NCBI RefSeq assembly: GCF_040436345.1
Contig: NC_133218.1
Location: 1,080,021 to 1,144,020, forward strand
DNA: 64,000 bases
Reading direction: 5' to 3'
Source of the DNA: Pagrus major
Taxonomy: Eukaryota; Chordata; Actinopteri; Spariformes; Sparidae
In this document: positions 46,968 through 57,986 of the stretch, one piece after another
Position numbering within the stretch: the stretch's first letter is position 1
How the letters are laid out: each line of letters begins with the position of its first letter
Notes under the pieces: generated by a model
Databases searched by the model: none
Told to the model about the DNA's origin: nothing
What the model saw: the letters and a program-made list of their open reading frames with translations, nothing else
Program-made: the position numbers and the translations under genes

Positions 46968-47192
46968 GGTGATTAAAACCACCAGAACATCACTGGTACC
47001 ATCTACAGAGCATCAGTGACATCAGTGAAGTGAAATGTCTGCACAGAGCCCAAAGATACTAAAAGACAACACCCACCCAGCCACAGTCTGTTCACCCTGC
47101 TGCCACCTGACAACAGATACAGAAGTATCTGCTGCTGTACCACCAGACTACAGAGCAGCTTCACTCCTCACGCTGTGAGACTCCTCAATTCA
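46968..47192 (+). repeat. Second copy of the LINE 3' tail
   Basis: 225 bp nearly identical to 44846-45070, with only a handful of differences visible by eye, in the same orientation 2.1 kb away. Flanking sequences differ on both sides. Confidence 0.8.
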
Positions 47193-47806
47193 ACTCCACA
47201 CTCCACCATATAAAATAGTTGTTCTTGTGTAGCATTAAGAGACTACAACTTGAATATTGTTGTACAACCCTGTGCTGTAGATGGACAAATTAATGAACCT
47301 TGTAAGATAAAAAAGCCCTTAGTAACAGCTAGGCTCTATGTTAAAATGAGGAAATTAGCAAACTTAATTAGATATTAAATGAATTTAAATTTAAATGCAA
47401 CATTAATTTACTACGTCTAATTTGAATTACATACAAAAACATCCGTCAACGCTGTAGACTATTATTTTGAAAACCCCACCCGGAAACGTACTCAGTAGGA
47501 TCACTTCACTTGTTATCAGTACGTCAAGTCGTCAATCTTGATTCAGTTCAGCTGTGTAAATCTTTAATTCAGCGGAAAGGCCGTTAAACAGGTGGAGAGA
47601 GGCAGGTGCAGGTGTCCATGTGCTGCGATGATCGCTGAACTTCACAGACGTGCTGCTGTGTGACTTCATTTTAAACAGCACCACAGCAGATTCGGATGGG
47701 TGTAAATCACTGCGGCCCATAGTTTTATAAATGTCTTTTTGAATCGACTACATTTTCTGGATCACTTGAGGACCCGGACTACAGCAGTGTCCAGCACACC
47801 ACCGTC
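47193..47806 (+). promoter_or_regulatory. Presumed promoter and 5' UTR of the lamin gene
   Basis: The only gene-start feature visible is a weak TATA-like TTTATAAAT at about 47723-47731, 76-84 bases before the ATG. The start codon context (ACCGTCATGG) is good. The transcription start cannot be placed from sequence alone. Confidence 0.35.
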
Positions 47807-48198
47807 ATGGCCTCTGCCACCTCCACCCCTGCCGGCCCGGGCGGCCGCTCCAGCCGCTCCGCCAGCCGCCGTAGCGTAGCCACCGGCCTGCCCACATCTA
47901 GCACCAGCCCGACCTGCCAGTCCCGCATCCAGGAAAAGGATGAGCTCCGACACCTCAACGACCGCCTCGCCAACTACATTGAGCGGGTCCAGGAGTTGGA
48001 AAGCGAAAGGTCCTCCATACTGATTCAGCTGGAAGAAAAGGATGAGTCGAAAAGCCGGGAGATGGGCAACGTGCGGCGTCTGTACGAGGAGGAGTTGGCC
48101 GATGTCAGAAAGTCCCTGGACGAGCTGGCTGGAGAGAGGGCCCGTCTGCAAATCGACTATGGAAACCTCTGCGAGGAGTACAGGAAACTTCAAGCCAG
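47807..48198 (+). CDS. lmnl3: Lamin exon 1 (head, coil 1A, start of coil 1B)
   Basis: 392 nt from the ATG to a GTAGAG donor, ending in phase 2. It encodes a Ser/Thr-rich head and then IQEKDELRHLNDRLANYIER, the helix-initiation motif of intermediate filaments. In the head, the usual Arg after SPT is Cys (SPTCQSR), which slightly alters the mitotic-kinase site context. The minus-strand frame over this exon is a shadow. Confidence 0.92.
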
Positions 48199-51100
48199 GT
48201 AGAGGCGATGGAATCTAACATGAGCCATTTATGGCTATTTATGCAGGTGTCGGAAAGCTCTCACGCCAGACTCCGCTCAAAATTCGTCTCATTTAATGCA
48301 GTCTTGCTCGCCGTTAGACGCGCACACATCTGCAGAATGACAGATGTTGAGGCTGAATTAAATGCACCAAGCGGCAGGTGTATCGGTAAATTTCCTACTT
48401 TCATAGCTGATTCACACAGCTCCCCACTGATATCGGAGGATTTTGAGATGGTACAAAACGTCATTTAAAAAAAAACTCATTGAAGCCTTAACTTGCACAA
48501 AAGTAATAGTTACACAATATAATGACTGACTGACATTTCACGATGAATATCCTCGTTGGAAGGCAAGGCAGCATTCACTCAAGTGGCCATAAACCTGAGT
48601 TTGTTTTTAAAATGTACCACTTCTATCAGATGTTTTGTTTTAGTCATTGTTTTCAAATGTGTTACTCTTTGCAAATGTGATGCATTATTTCCTTTTTATT
48701 TTACATGGAAGAAATATGGATTTGCAAAATCAAAACAGACGATGCATGATTCTGCAGTCTGTTCCTTTCACAAACCTGACTTTAACTAAAGGAATTCTGT
48801 AGAGTGGATTTCTTGAAAGATGTTTCAGGTGGTGCCATTATTTGCTAGTGAGCCGGGCGGCATTAAACACGCATTCATTTGAATGGAGTTTGGCATGATA
48901 TGAGAGAAGACTAGCTAGGTTGCCTTCTATGGTGCACATGTTAAGATTGTTCTCCCTCCTCAGGAACCAGAAGAAGGAGAGTGATCTGGCGAATGCCTTG
49001 GCCCAGTGGAGGAAAGCTGAGGCGACTCTGAGCTCCAAGGATGTCGAGTACAGAAAGCTGCTGTCTGACAACAGGAGACTCGATGATGACTTTACTGAGC
49101 TCCAGGGCCAGCTGCAAAATGTATGAATTGAAGCCAGATTTACACATACTTGAGCATACACAGAGCTACTGGGAAAAGTGACAGTTCATCAAGTTACCAT
49201 TTTTGAGGTCTTCAAAGCTTCTATTTGTAAGATTTGAACATTTGTCACTTTTTACCACTCCTAGTACAGAAACGGCTTCAACTTTTCATCTGAACTGGGA
49301 TCAGGATGTGGTTGGCCAGCTTAACTGTTCAAGGATTGCCATCAAGTTTTGTACAGATGTACGTGTTTCCCAGATGATACATTTTACTGACATTGGTGAT
49401 TCTGTAACTTTCCCCTCGTGCTGTCATCAGACCAACATTGTAATTTCTACAGTTCTTTGGTTTGACTGCAAGTCCAATGGCATTCCCAGACTTGGCTGTA
49501 CTTTGTATTCAGTGCCAATTAGCAATTAAGATGATGAAAATGGTGAACATGATATCTGCTAAACATCAGCTTGTTAGTGTTTTTGATATAGCATTTAGTT
49601 AAAAGCATAGTATAGCCTCACTACCATGGCTGTAGACTTTCACTCTCCACACATGTTCCACATTGTAGAGGAAAAAAACTAGAAGATTCAGTTTTTCCTT
49701 TTTATGGTGTCACAATCACCAGACCCTCAGTTAAGCAGATAAGTTACTTTCACTTCCCAACCTTAATTTATGTCAACTGTATGAAGAATCAAAGTCAACT
49801 AAAATGCTCCACACACAGCATGTGAGAAAATAAAGAAAATAAATGTGTCACAGTCTAACAAACATTTTTCTAGAGGGGACCTGTGTTTGAAAGCTCAGCA
49901 GCCACAACTTTTACAGAGCAACGATGGAACAGATTCAATATTTGAAGTGGCCAAATATATTCAGATTGTGGTGGGTGTTACTTTGTTTTAACTGTGTGTG
50001 TATGGTCACCAGTTGGAGGGCGTACTGGCAGACACAAAGAACCAACTGACCTCTGAGATCCTGAGAAGGGTGGAAATGGAGAACCAGGTGCAAACGCTCA
50101 AAGAACAGCTTGAACTCCAGAGGAACATCAGTGAGCAGGTAAAACACACAAAGTGGGATACCCCCAAGCTGGCAATATTGGCTATAAATGATTCACCTTC
50201 ACCCCTTTTTTTTAAATTTAGCACATTCTTGGCGTTCTGATTTTCTGTATCTCCTCAGGCTAATACTGGCACACTCAGTCATTTATGTTTTGTAGGAGAT
50301 CTTTGAGATCCGAAACCGACACGAGAGCCGTCTAGTGGAGGTGGACTCAGGACGACGGAGAGAGTTTGAGAGTAAACTGGCTGAGTCGATGCAGCAACTG
50401 CGCCATGATAGTGAGTCTCAGCTGCAGCAGTACAAAGAGGAGATGGACCGGACCTTCAGTTCAAAGGTATACACACCATAAGGTGGTGTGTTAAGGGTGT
50501 CCAGATGTAGTTTTTCTTTTTTAAATATATTTCAAAAAAAATGATTTGTCTTTGCATTGGATTCTTTCTGCGCTCTAGATACAGACTGCCCAGCAGGCTG
50601 CACTGGAGAAAAACAACGTTGCATCGGCCACCAAAGAGGAACTGGAAACCACAAAGCTAAAAGTGGAGTCCCTCAGCTCCCAGCTCCAACAGCACCAGAA
50701 AGATGTGAGTGTCACCTGTTACAAAAACCTTAAGACATCTGTTAACAGAACAAGGTCAGCTGTGTATAAAATATAGACCCAAGCAGCCATGACCTGGGTC
50801 ACCATCCACATCTCGATTTGTTAAGTGGATGCTGTTTCTGCCAGTTGGAGAAACAGACCAATGCCAAACAAGGATGGGATTGATGCAGCTGTACTAGTTG
50901 GTAGGGCTGTACCCATTGACGTATATAATGATGCTCCCTCCACATTGTTGAATCGACATCCTCAAGTGAAATCTCAAACAAGATCTTTCAGTCTAGAAGT
51001 CAAACCAAAACTCTAAACTGCAGAGATTCAGGTAGAAGTGTCAAAAGTGCTGACAGCTTAACACACTATCTGCAAATCACTGAATGTCACTGCCATTTGA

Positions 51101-54100
51101 CCTTTGTGATTTTCAGATAACATTTCACATAGTGTGTATTAAAATTCTGACAGGTTCTGTGAAGAGGTGAAAAAATAGAGTAAATTCAAATCACTGGTTA
51201 ATTGTCTTTAAATCAACGTGATGTAACTTTGACCTTTTTTAAACTAACAGCTTCAGAGTCATGTTGATGGTACAGTGTCTTGTAACAGAGAAGAAACAAG
51301 TGACGGACACCATTCACCCTAAGAAAAGTTTTGATTTTTGGACAGAAATGTGGATACTAAAACAATGTTGTGTAATTGACACATAACCTGTCCAAAAAAA
51401 AAAATAAATGTTGAACTAATTCTTTGAAGTATTTCTTGGGCATTTACTTCTGAAGTCCTACCTGGTTTACTGATAGAAAAGACTCTAGGAAGTGATTCTG
51501 CCCACTTGGTTAATAAATGAGCTTCAGAGGTATCGGTGGAGAAATTGTGTTAACTTTGGACAGAGCCGGGTTAGCTGTTTCCCCTGTTTCCAGTGTTTGG
51601 GGGAAGCTAACCGGCTGCTGGTGGTGGCTTTATTTGGACAGTTATGGTATTAACTTGTGTCTTACTCTGGGCAAGAAAGCATATAAAAATACAACCCCGA
51701 CTCCAAAAGAGTTAGGATGCTGTGTAAACAGATTGTGAAAATTTGCTAATCCTTTGAGACATTTACTCAATTAGAAAGGGTACAAGGACAATATCTCAAA
51801 TGTATTGCCTCCACAAAAATGTTGAGCCATTCCTTTCAACGCATGTTAAAATGTCCACAGTATTGCTAAATGGTGTTTTATTATGTTGTGTTTGTATACA
51901 TGTTGTGACGTTTACCTTTACTCCAGGCCAGCTGGCAGGCTCGTTTTCATACATTTTCTCGTATTTAATGTCAGTTCTCTTCCCCTCATTCTGCTTTGAT
52001 TATTAATAAAAACCTCCTCCTGTAAAATAATAGCAATAGAAATCTTCTGTCTCTGTCATAAACCAGTATCTATGTGAAACGTGTTCCCCTGGTCAACACT
52101 GCATCAGTGAGTTGAACCTACAGTTTGTCCTGCTAAAGCTGGTTTCTGTTGAACTAATTCCTGTTTGTCTACAGCCTGAAGATTCTCTCGTTCTTTGATA
52201 ATCTTTAAATTGCAAGTATTTGTATAGTTTGGGCCTAGAGCTGTTGCTTCATGGTGCCTTGGTAATGGCGTTGGCAGTAGGTTCTCTCTCATGTTAACAT
52301 TTGTCTTCATATTACTCTTCCACTCTGTCAGAAAATGGTTCTGGAGGGCCGCTTCCAGGAGCTGGAGAGGACTCTGGACAGGGAGCGGGAGGTTTGGAAG
52401 CACAAACTCTGTCAGAAGGAACAGGAGCTGCAGAGCATGAGAAGCCAGATGTACGGCCAACTGGAAGACTATGAGAACCTGTTGGACGTCAAGTTGGCTC
52501 TTGACATGGAGATCAACGCCTACAGGAAGATGCTGGAGGTGGAGGAACAGAGGTATGACTGTGATCCATCTATATCATGCAAAAGTTAAATAAGACATTA
52601 AAGTTACTGTCTGCTTGTATAAATCAAAAACACAGCAGGGTAACTGGCTGTCTGGCATCTGGCTTACTATCTGGTGCTTTTGCTTCCAGTTTATGGTTTT
52701 CATCTAAAAGTATTTTTTTCTCAGATTGCAGCTGTCACCGAGCCCCTCCCAGCGTACAGCCATACCTCGAACACACGAACACAGCAGCCGCAAGGTCAGA
52801 GGGAAGAAACGGAAACATGAGGGATCCTCCGGCAGCTCGCCCGCCTATAAAATGACCACTCGCTCAGCAGAGCGCGGTGCTGTGAGCGTGGCAGAGGTCG
52901 ACATGGATGGAAAATATGTTAGACTGAAGAACAACTCTGAAATGGTGAGGCTATAATGCATCTGGATAATGAGTTTAGTTTGGGCTCGTCTAAATTTGTA
53001 CTTTTTAGTGTCAAGAATATTCCAATATCTGGTTTCACTTCATTGTGGCATGGCTGTGTGCAAAGACACTGATCATTTCATTTCTTCTAGGGACATTACA
53101 AGTGCCCCTTTCCTGGTCATTGAGCAGTTGTCTGCATTATGACACCACCAAATCTAAAATCAAATTTAATGTCCTAATCTTAAGCAAAAACTTAACGCAT
53201 CTGTGCTTCTTTCTACAGAGCAGCATTACATGCAGCATTTTAACTGCTTGTTGTTTATAATTTCTGCATTTCCAGGAGCAGCTGCTGGGTGGCTGGGTGG
53301 TTCGGAGGTTGTACCCGGACTCTGGGGATATCTCCTTCCACATCCCCTCCTCCTGTGTCCTGGCTGGTGGGCAGACACTCACAGTGAGTAGATACTGTTC
53401 TTCTTGTTTAACTGTGTTTCCCTCAGTTCCCCTGCAGAAAGAACATGCTCATGAAAGCATCATTAGGTAAGATATAGTGAGCAGTTTGATGAGGCCTGCC
53501 CATGTAGGTGAAATGGAATTAACTAAAGTGTGTGTGTGTGTGTGTCAGATTTGGGCAGCAGGTGCAGAGGCAGAGGCTGATTCTGGGGACCTGATTCTGC
53601 AGGGACACAGGAGCTGGGGCCCCGTCACCGATGTAAGGGTGATCCTTCTGAACACTGACCATGAGGTAAGTGAAGCAAGCTGTCTCCCAGAAGGCACCTG
53701 TATACACTGCTTTAATCACTGTAGTCAAAATCTGTTTTAATTAAAATACCTTTTGGATTCATTTTGTTGCATTAAACCACCAAAAGATAGTGGCATCAAC
53801 ATTTTAAAAGTCTCCTGATCAAACCCTCATAAACCAGAGTTCTATAAAGCTTGTCACAGGTGACATTTTTTAAGGATGCAGTGGTGCTTGTTCACAGTAT
53901 CTAAAGTGCATATTTTTTTTTCCCCCGGTATGTCACATTGTTGATGGATGTAACTCACCATAGGACTCTTTAAATCCCTTTTTCAGGAAATAGCTGAGCG
54001 CAGGGTGTATATGCAGGGCAGAGGCGACGAGGAAACTGAACTGGAGTTTGAGGAAGACCTTGTTGCAGGCAGTGACATCCAGCACTTTCGGAGACAGGTG

Positions 54101-57100
54101 AACGCACTGACTCATAAAACCAGCAAAAAAACAAAAGTTTCATAACCTCGATGTAAAGTGGTTTTGTTACAGATAGAAACACAAACACTGTAGTTTATGA
54201 AACATGACATTACTTTTTTTCCTGCCTTCACTGAAGCCAAAGAGAAAGAAGAAGTGCTGTTCTGTCTCATGAGTGCAGAGCAGACGGCGTGCTGTACAGT
54301 AGGTGAGGAGGGTGGTGCTGCTCTGCTTGCCGCTTGTACCTGCTGTGTGCCGGTCATAAGATGCATGGCTTGTTTAATACACGTGGGATTTTCTGCTGCC
54401 ATTGAGTTTCATTGAGCAGCATGCCAAACATTTTGAGTTGAAGACTAGGGGCCTGAGACTTAGAAGCTGGCTATCAGCTGGCATGGTTAACTCTGGGTTT
54501 ACCTCGGTGTTCTTTTTATTACAAACATTGTCAGAACCGTAAGAGGAGTTAAGAGACACCCTGTGTGAAATTTGAGCATTGCAGCAACAGAAACCCTTTT
54601 CAGCATAGTAAAATCTATACAACATGATCACAAGAAAAATAAACAGTAGGAAAAATGTCCAAATATGAAACCATTAAATACGTTTTGGAATGATAACATT
54701 TTGAATACTGTGGCTTGGAATGGGACAATAAATTATTTTTCTAAAAAAGGATGTTAGTCCGATCTGTTGCAATATAATGTAGGGCCGTCAATATAGTGCA
54801 TTAATTTCAATTAATTGTAAACTTCTTAAAAATAATGCATTAAAAAAATAACGCAGATTGTTCGCGCTGTATTGAGGCATTCAGACCAAATGGGAGGCAA
54901 ATTATTTGCACGTCTACTTGACAAAGTCAATGAAAAGACTAGTGTATTTGTGCTGGCCGGTGTGAATACATAATTCTCAGCATTCGCATGGGTTGAAAAT
55001 GGTGATGCTATGCCTATCGCTGTCGACATTCACACTGCGGTCATGATATTAATGTCACTGGTGTCCGAACTTTCTTAATCAGCAATGAAGGAGAGGATGA
55101 TAATCAGTAATCGCGGCCATTTGCGGACACCGAGAGCTGTACGATAATTAATCTACTCGTATGGAGACGGGACAAAAAGAGTTGGCGTGGAGGAAAGTGA
55201 GCGAGGAAGTCAGACTACCTGGTCAGTCATGGAAATATGTCTCAGCACAGCATAGCCCTGATCGATTCAAACTCCATTCAGGGAACAAGCATTTTAAAAG
55301 TTGTTTGCTTGTCGTCTAGCTGACAGACCTGACAAAGCATGCATTCAGGTTTTTTACAAGGCGGCATTATGATTTTGTTACGTCCTTTTGATCCATGTAT
55401 TGCAGTCTGCTCCAGTGGCTAACAGCTGTCTGCTCTGAGCTCAGCCACCAACCGTCGCTCTCCACTCACTCACTACAAACTGCACTGTTCTTAAAGGAGC
55501 CATGCCACTCTTTAACACCAGAAGCCAAGCTTGGTGGATAACATAAGTCTCATATTCTACTGTAGAATTGTCAGGAAAGATTATAAAAATACCAAAACAC
55601 ACTGGAGTGGGGCTTCAAAAAAACACCCAGGTGGAACTGTTGACAGATCACAATTTTGTGCAATTCATGCAAGGAATTTTTGTACCATCAGAGTCCTTCA
55701 AGCTGGAAATGTCACCTCCTTTTTAAAGTTTATTCTTACAATAAATCACAAAGCTTCTAATAAATAAGATTAATTATGTAGTCGCTTGACAGCCCTTCTA
55801 AAAATATATTTTTCCTAACAAATTGTAAGGTTAACATGATTCCAGTATGTTAAGTGCAATTTTAGTTTAATTATAACGTTTTAAGAATAATATAATTTAT
55901 TGGGATAATATGGGCAGGGTAATGGTGACTGTCGCATTTTCAACATGGTCAGTTGTGTAGAGTGTATGGTGGGGGGGAAAAATGGATGATCTTTTTTGTA
56001 GTGACATTTTGGTGCTTTGTTGTCACGAGTGTATTATGAATTGAAACAAGAAGGTGCATAAGGCTGTTGCCAAAGCAGAGAGAACAACTTCAGTCTGAGA
56101 CAGAAATGTTGCATTTATGACTTACTGAGCTAACCATGTGTATGATTGACTTTTCTAATTGAAGAAGGCAGTTACACTTTTTATTTCCAATTATTTTCTT
56201 GAAGAGATCAAACGTTATCCTGAATAGAATAAGAGTGTAAAGGCAATCTACACTACAGGGAATTATGCTGGTAATAAAACAAACAATATAAATGTTTATA
56301 AATCTGTCAGTGTGGTAAACTGTTGGAATCTGTTTGAAACCTATCTAAATTATTTAGAGATATTTTTTCTCATGTAAAAATGTTGTTTTGTTTCTCATTT
56401 TTATTGTAAACTTTCTTCCCTGTCAGTATCCTGTTTGAGTACTGGTTCAACTTTCCTAGTGATCTGATGTTAGCCATGCAGCATAGGTTACCATGGTCTT
56501 TTGATTTTTAAAAGTGAGCCACCTTTGAGCTCTGAGGTGTGAGCTTTGAGCCTGAGTTAAACCCAAAGATATAGTACATGTTTTGCTTCATGGTACAGCA
56601 CCCCAGAGTCTGCATTTAAAGATGTTCTGTACTGACCAATTTAAAAACCAACGCAGTGTTAATGAAGTGTTGTTCCACCATGAGCCTCCAGAACAACTTC
56701 AGTGCTTCTTGTCATAGTTGCTCAGGTGTGTGGACTGTGTTCTGATTAAAAATACCCTATGATGGTTTCATAGATCCTTTAATATTTCACCTGTCTGTAT
56801 ATGCAAAGTAGGGTTTGTGTGTGCTTCCTCTGACTATGGAGCTGTAACCCAGCCAACTATTAAATTGCATTCCCATCAATCAGATCTCCCATACGTTCAC
56901 TTTAATTTGTTACTTTGATGTTGGAGTTTTCTGCCCTGTATTACATGAGGGAATTATTCTGCAAAAACGCATGTCAATGCTAACATAGGTTAAAAGCTGA
57001 CAGTGTGAGGATGGTCAGGCTTATTGAATACATCTAGTACAGTTCACCTCTCATGCCATGTGATCCAATGCACCATATACAGACCTGGCTTTGTAGCTGG

Positions 57101-57665
57101 TGTGATCCATCACAAGGTGCTCTCTGTAGTTGTAAATGTGTAGATTATGGAATCCATAATATATACACACAATTTCATTTATTTTTATTGGTACAAGTAG
57201 AAAGGATGCCAAAGGAAAATGCAATACAAAACACGGTGATATAAAAAACCATAATAAATCCAGCTAATAAACATGAACTACCATACATTTTCCCAAGTGA
57301 AAAGCTGTAGAATATACATTTCTCAGGAAAAAAAAGCTAAGGTGCACTTGTTTGAGTTTGCGTTAAGCCCCAGGCTCATAGAACTTCCCCAAAATGGCAA
57401 TCTCCCATCTGAAGGAAAACCTACAGATCTACAGATGTGAACTTGACAGTGTAGGCTGTTGGTGCTCAGTAACACCCTACTCCAGACTCATTTGCCATAC
57501 TTTGCCCCAATTGCATGTTCTGTGCTAACCAGACTGCCTTTATGGGACCAGCATGTGTCCCATGATAGTAATTGATTAAATGTGATAACACTACCGTTTT
57601 TTTAATGTGTTTTTTTCTGTTTTGTTCAGGATCTATCTAAGGAGGGGAGCTGTAGCGTCATGTGA
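47807..57665 (+). CDS. lmnl3: Nuclear lamin, lamin L3 (LIII) type, with alternative CaaX exons
   Basis: Lamins are intermediate-filament proteins that form the meshwork under the inner nuclear membrane. Ten shared exons encode 583 residues, and either of two last exons adds 11 to give 594, a normal lamin length. Seen in order: a short head with an SP site (residues 34-35), a coiled-coil rod from about residue 41 to 398 ending in the classic LDMEINAYRKMLEVEEQR, a basic nuclear localisation signal (GKKRKHE, about 424-430), the Ig-like lamin-tail domain (about 447-583) and a CaaX box for farnesylation. Exons 2 to 6 and 8 are 157, 126, 171, 126, 221 and 108 nt, exactly the conserved vertebrate lamin pattern. 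Two alternative CaaX exons are, as I recall, known for lamin LIII of fish and amphibians. With the head and rod sequence, this favours L3 over A, B1 or B2. The paralogue call is less sure than the lamin call. Confidence 0.88.
48199..48963 (+). other. Lamin intron 1
   Basis: 765 bp from a GTAGAG donor to a CCTCCTCAG acceptor. No gene or repeat was recognised inside. Confidence 0.8.
48964..49120 (+). CDS. lmnl3: Lamin exon 2 (coil 1B)
   Basis: 157 nt between CCTCCTCAG and GTATGA, entered in phase 2 and ending on a codon border. It encodes coiled coil beginning NQKKESDLANALAQWRKAE. Confidence 0.93.
49121..50012 (+). other. Lamin intron 2
   Basis: 892 bp of AT-rich sequence with no recognised gene; GTATGA donor and GGTCACCAG acceptor. 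Confidence 0.8.
50013..50138 (+). CDS. lmnl3: Lamin exon 3 (coil 1B)
   Basis: 126 nt, phase 0 at both ends, GTAAAA donor. It encodes LEGVLADTKNQLTSEILRR and on to the end of coil 1B, including the region of the 42-residue insert that marks lamins among intermediate filaments. Confidence 0.93.
50296..50466 (+). CDS. lmnl3: Lamin exon 4 (linker and coil 2)
   Basis: 171 nt, phase 0, between a TTTTGTAG acceptor and a GTATAC donor. It encodes EIFEIRNRHESRLVEVDSGR, the conserved start of coil 2 of lamins. Confidence 0.93.
50579..50704 (+). CDS. lmnl3: Lamin exon 5 (coil 2)
   Basis: 126 nt, phase 0, CGCTCTAG acceptor and GTGAGT donor. It encodes IQTAQQAALEKNNVASATKE and following coil 2 heptads. 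Confidence 0.93.
50705..52331 (+). other. Lamin intron 5
   Basis: 1.63 kb with no recognised exon or paired repeat ends. The short frame at 51517-51738 has no domain. Confidence 0.7.
52332..52552 (+). CDS. lmnl3: Lamin exon 6 (end of rod)
   Basis: 221 nt, CTCTGTCAG acceptor and GTATGA donor, ending in phase 2. It encodes the helix-termination motif ENLLDVKLALDMEINAYRKM, diagnostic of intermediate filaments. Confidence 0.94.
52725..52944 (+). CDS. lmnl3: Lamin exon 7 (post-rod, NLS, start of tail domain)
   Basis: 220 nt after a TTTTTTTCTCAG acceptor. It encodes LQLSPSPSQR, a proline-directed kinase target just after the rod, then RKVRGKKRKHE as nuclear localisation signal, then the first strands of the Ig-like tail domain (VAEVDMDGKYVRLKNNSEM). 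Confidence 0.92.
53276..53383 (+). CDS. lmnl3: Lamin exon 8 (lamin-tail Ig-like domain)
   Basis: 108 nt, phase 0, TTTCCAG acceptor and GTGAGT donor. It encodes EQLLGGWVVRRLYPDSGDIS and further strands of the tail domain. Confidence 0.92.
53549..53665 (+). CDS. lmnl3: Lamin exon 9 (lamin-tail Ig-like domain)
   Basis: 117 nt, phase 0, TGTGTCAG acceptor after a (TG)n run, GTAAGT donor. It encodes IWAAGAEAEADSGDLILQGH and then WGPVTDVRVILLNTD. The usual lamin exon here is near 120 nt, so about one codon is missing in a loop. Confidence 0.9.
53987..54097 (+). CDS. lmnl3: Lamin exon 10 (last shared exon)
   Basis: 111 nt, phase 0, TTTTTCAG acceptor and GTGAAC donor. It encodes EIAERRVYMQGRGDEETELE to HFRRQ. 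It can join either of two terminal exons in the same phase. Confidence 0.88.
54237..54272 (+). CDS. lmnl3: Lamin alternative last exon a (CaaX box CSVS)
   Basis: After a pyrimidine-rich tract (TTTTTTTCCTGCCTTCA) and an AG acceptor, 36 nt encode PKRKKKCCSVS and a stop. CSVS is a CaaX prenylation signal with Ser as X, suited to farnesyltransferase. A strongly basic run and an extra Cys sit directly before it. AATAAA hexamers at 54638-54643 and 54727-54732 could end this isoform's transcript. Confidence 0.82.
   Translation, partial: PKRKKKCCSVS
54638..54732 (+). promoter_or_regulatory. Candidate polyadenylation signals for lamin isoform a
   Basis: AATAAA at 54638-54643 and at 54727-54732, about 370 and 455 bases after the isoform a stop. 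Use is not shown by the sequence. Confidence 0.4.
54781..55796 (+). mobile_element. hAT-like non-autonomous transposon in the lamin gene
   Basis: The ends are AGGGCCGTCAA and the inverse of AGGGCTGTCAAG, a terminus known from an abundant vertebrate hAT-like group. No clean target duplication was found. It lies between the two alternative lamin last exons. An internal MADF-like fragment is present. Confidence 0.6.
55168..55250 (+). pseudogene. MADF-like DNA-binding domain fragment
   Basis: The frame reads ELAWRKVSEEVRLPGQSW. W-x2-V-x2-E followed by Pro-Gly resembles MADF domains carried by several transposons. It stands in a dead element and has no start or catalytic part. Confidence 0.45.
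57630..57665 (+). CDS. lmnl3: Lamin alternative last exon b (CaaX box CSVM)
   Basis: After TTTTTTTCTGTTTTGTTCAG, 36 nt encode DLSKEGSCSVM and a stop. CSVM is a strong farnesylation-type CaaX box. It is the same length and phase as exon a but acidic to neutral before the box instead of basic. AATAAA at 57981-57986 follows within about 320 bases. Confidence 0.85.
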   Translation, partial: DLSKEGSCSVM

Positions 57666-57980
57666 TTTCTTGTCCATCTCCTGCAGTCCTTCATATTTAC
57701 CTGGAAAACATGGACCAGCTCACACCTCTGGGGTACAAACATCTGCTGCTGTCTGGTTCTAGTGTTGTCTCATACAACAAAGTGCACTCAGACTAACTAC
57801 AATAGGGCATCGACATGTTAGTCTGACTGTGAAGTGCTCACATGCCTTAGAGCAACAGTATCAACCTCAGTATTCCTCAATAGTTTCATTGCTCTAATTG
57901 CACAAGACGAGAGATGAGCTTTGCCTTGATTTGTTCTAATTTAAGTGTGTGTGTGTGTGTGAGAGAGATAAAACTGGCAT

Positions 57981-57986
57981 AATAAA
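57981..57986 (+). promoter_or_regulatory. Polyadenylation signal of lamin isoform b
   Basis: AATAAA about 320 bases after the isoform b stop, preceded by a (GT)n run at about 57942-57960. Confidence 0.55.

Noticed and set aside
47762-48193. 143-residue minus-strand frame over lamin exon 1
   Set aside because: It is the shadow of the GC-rich first lamin exon; its composition is low-complexity Ala/Gly and no domain is seen.
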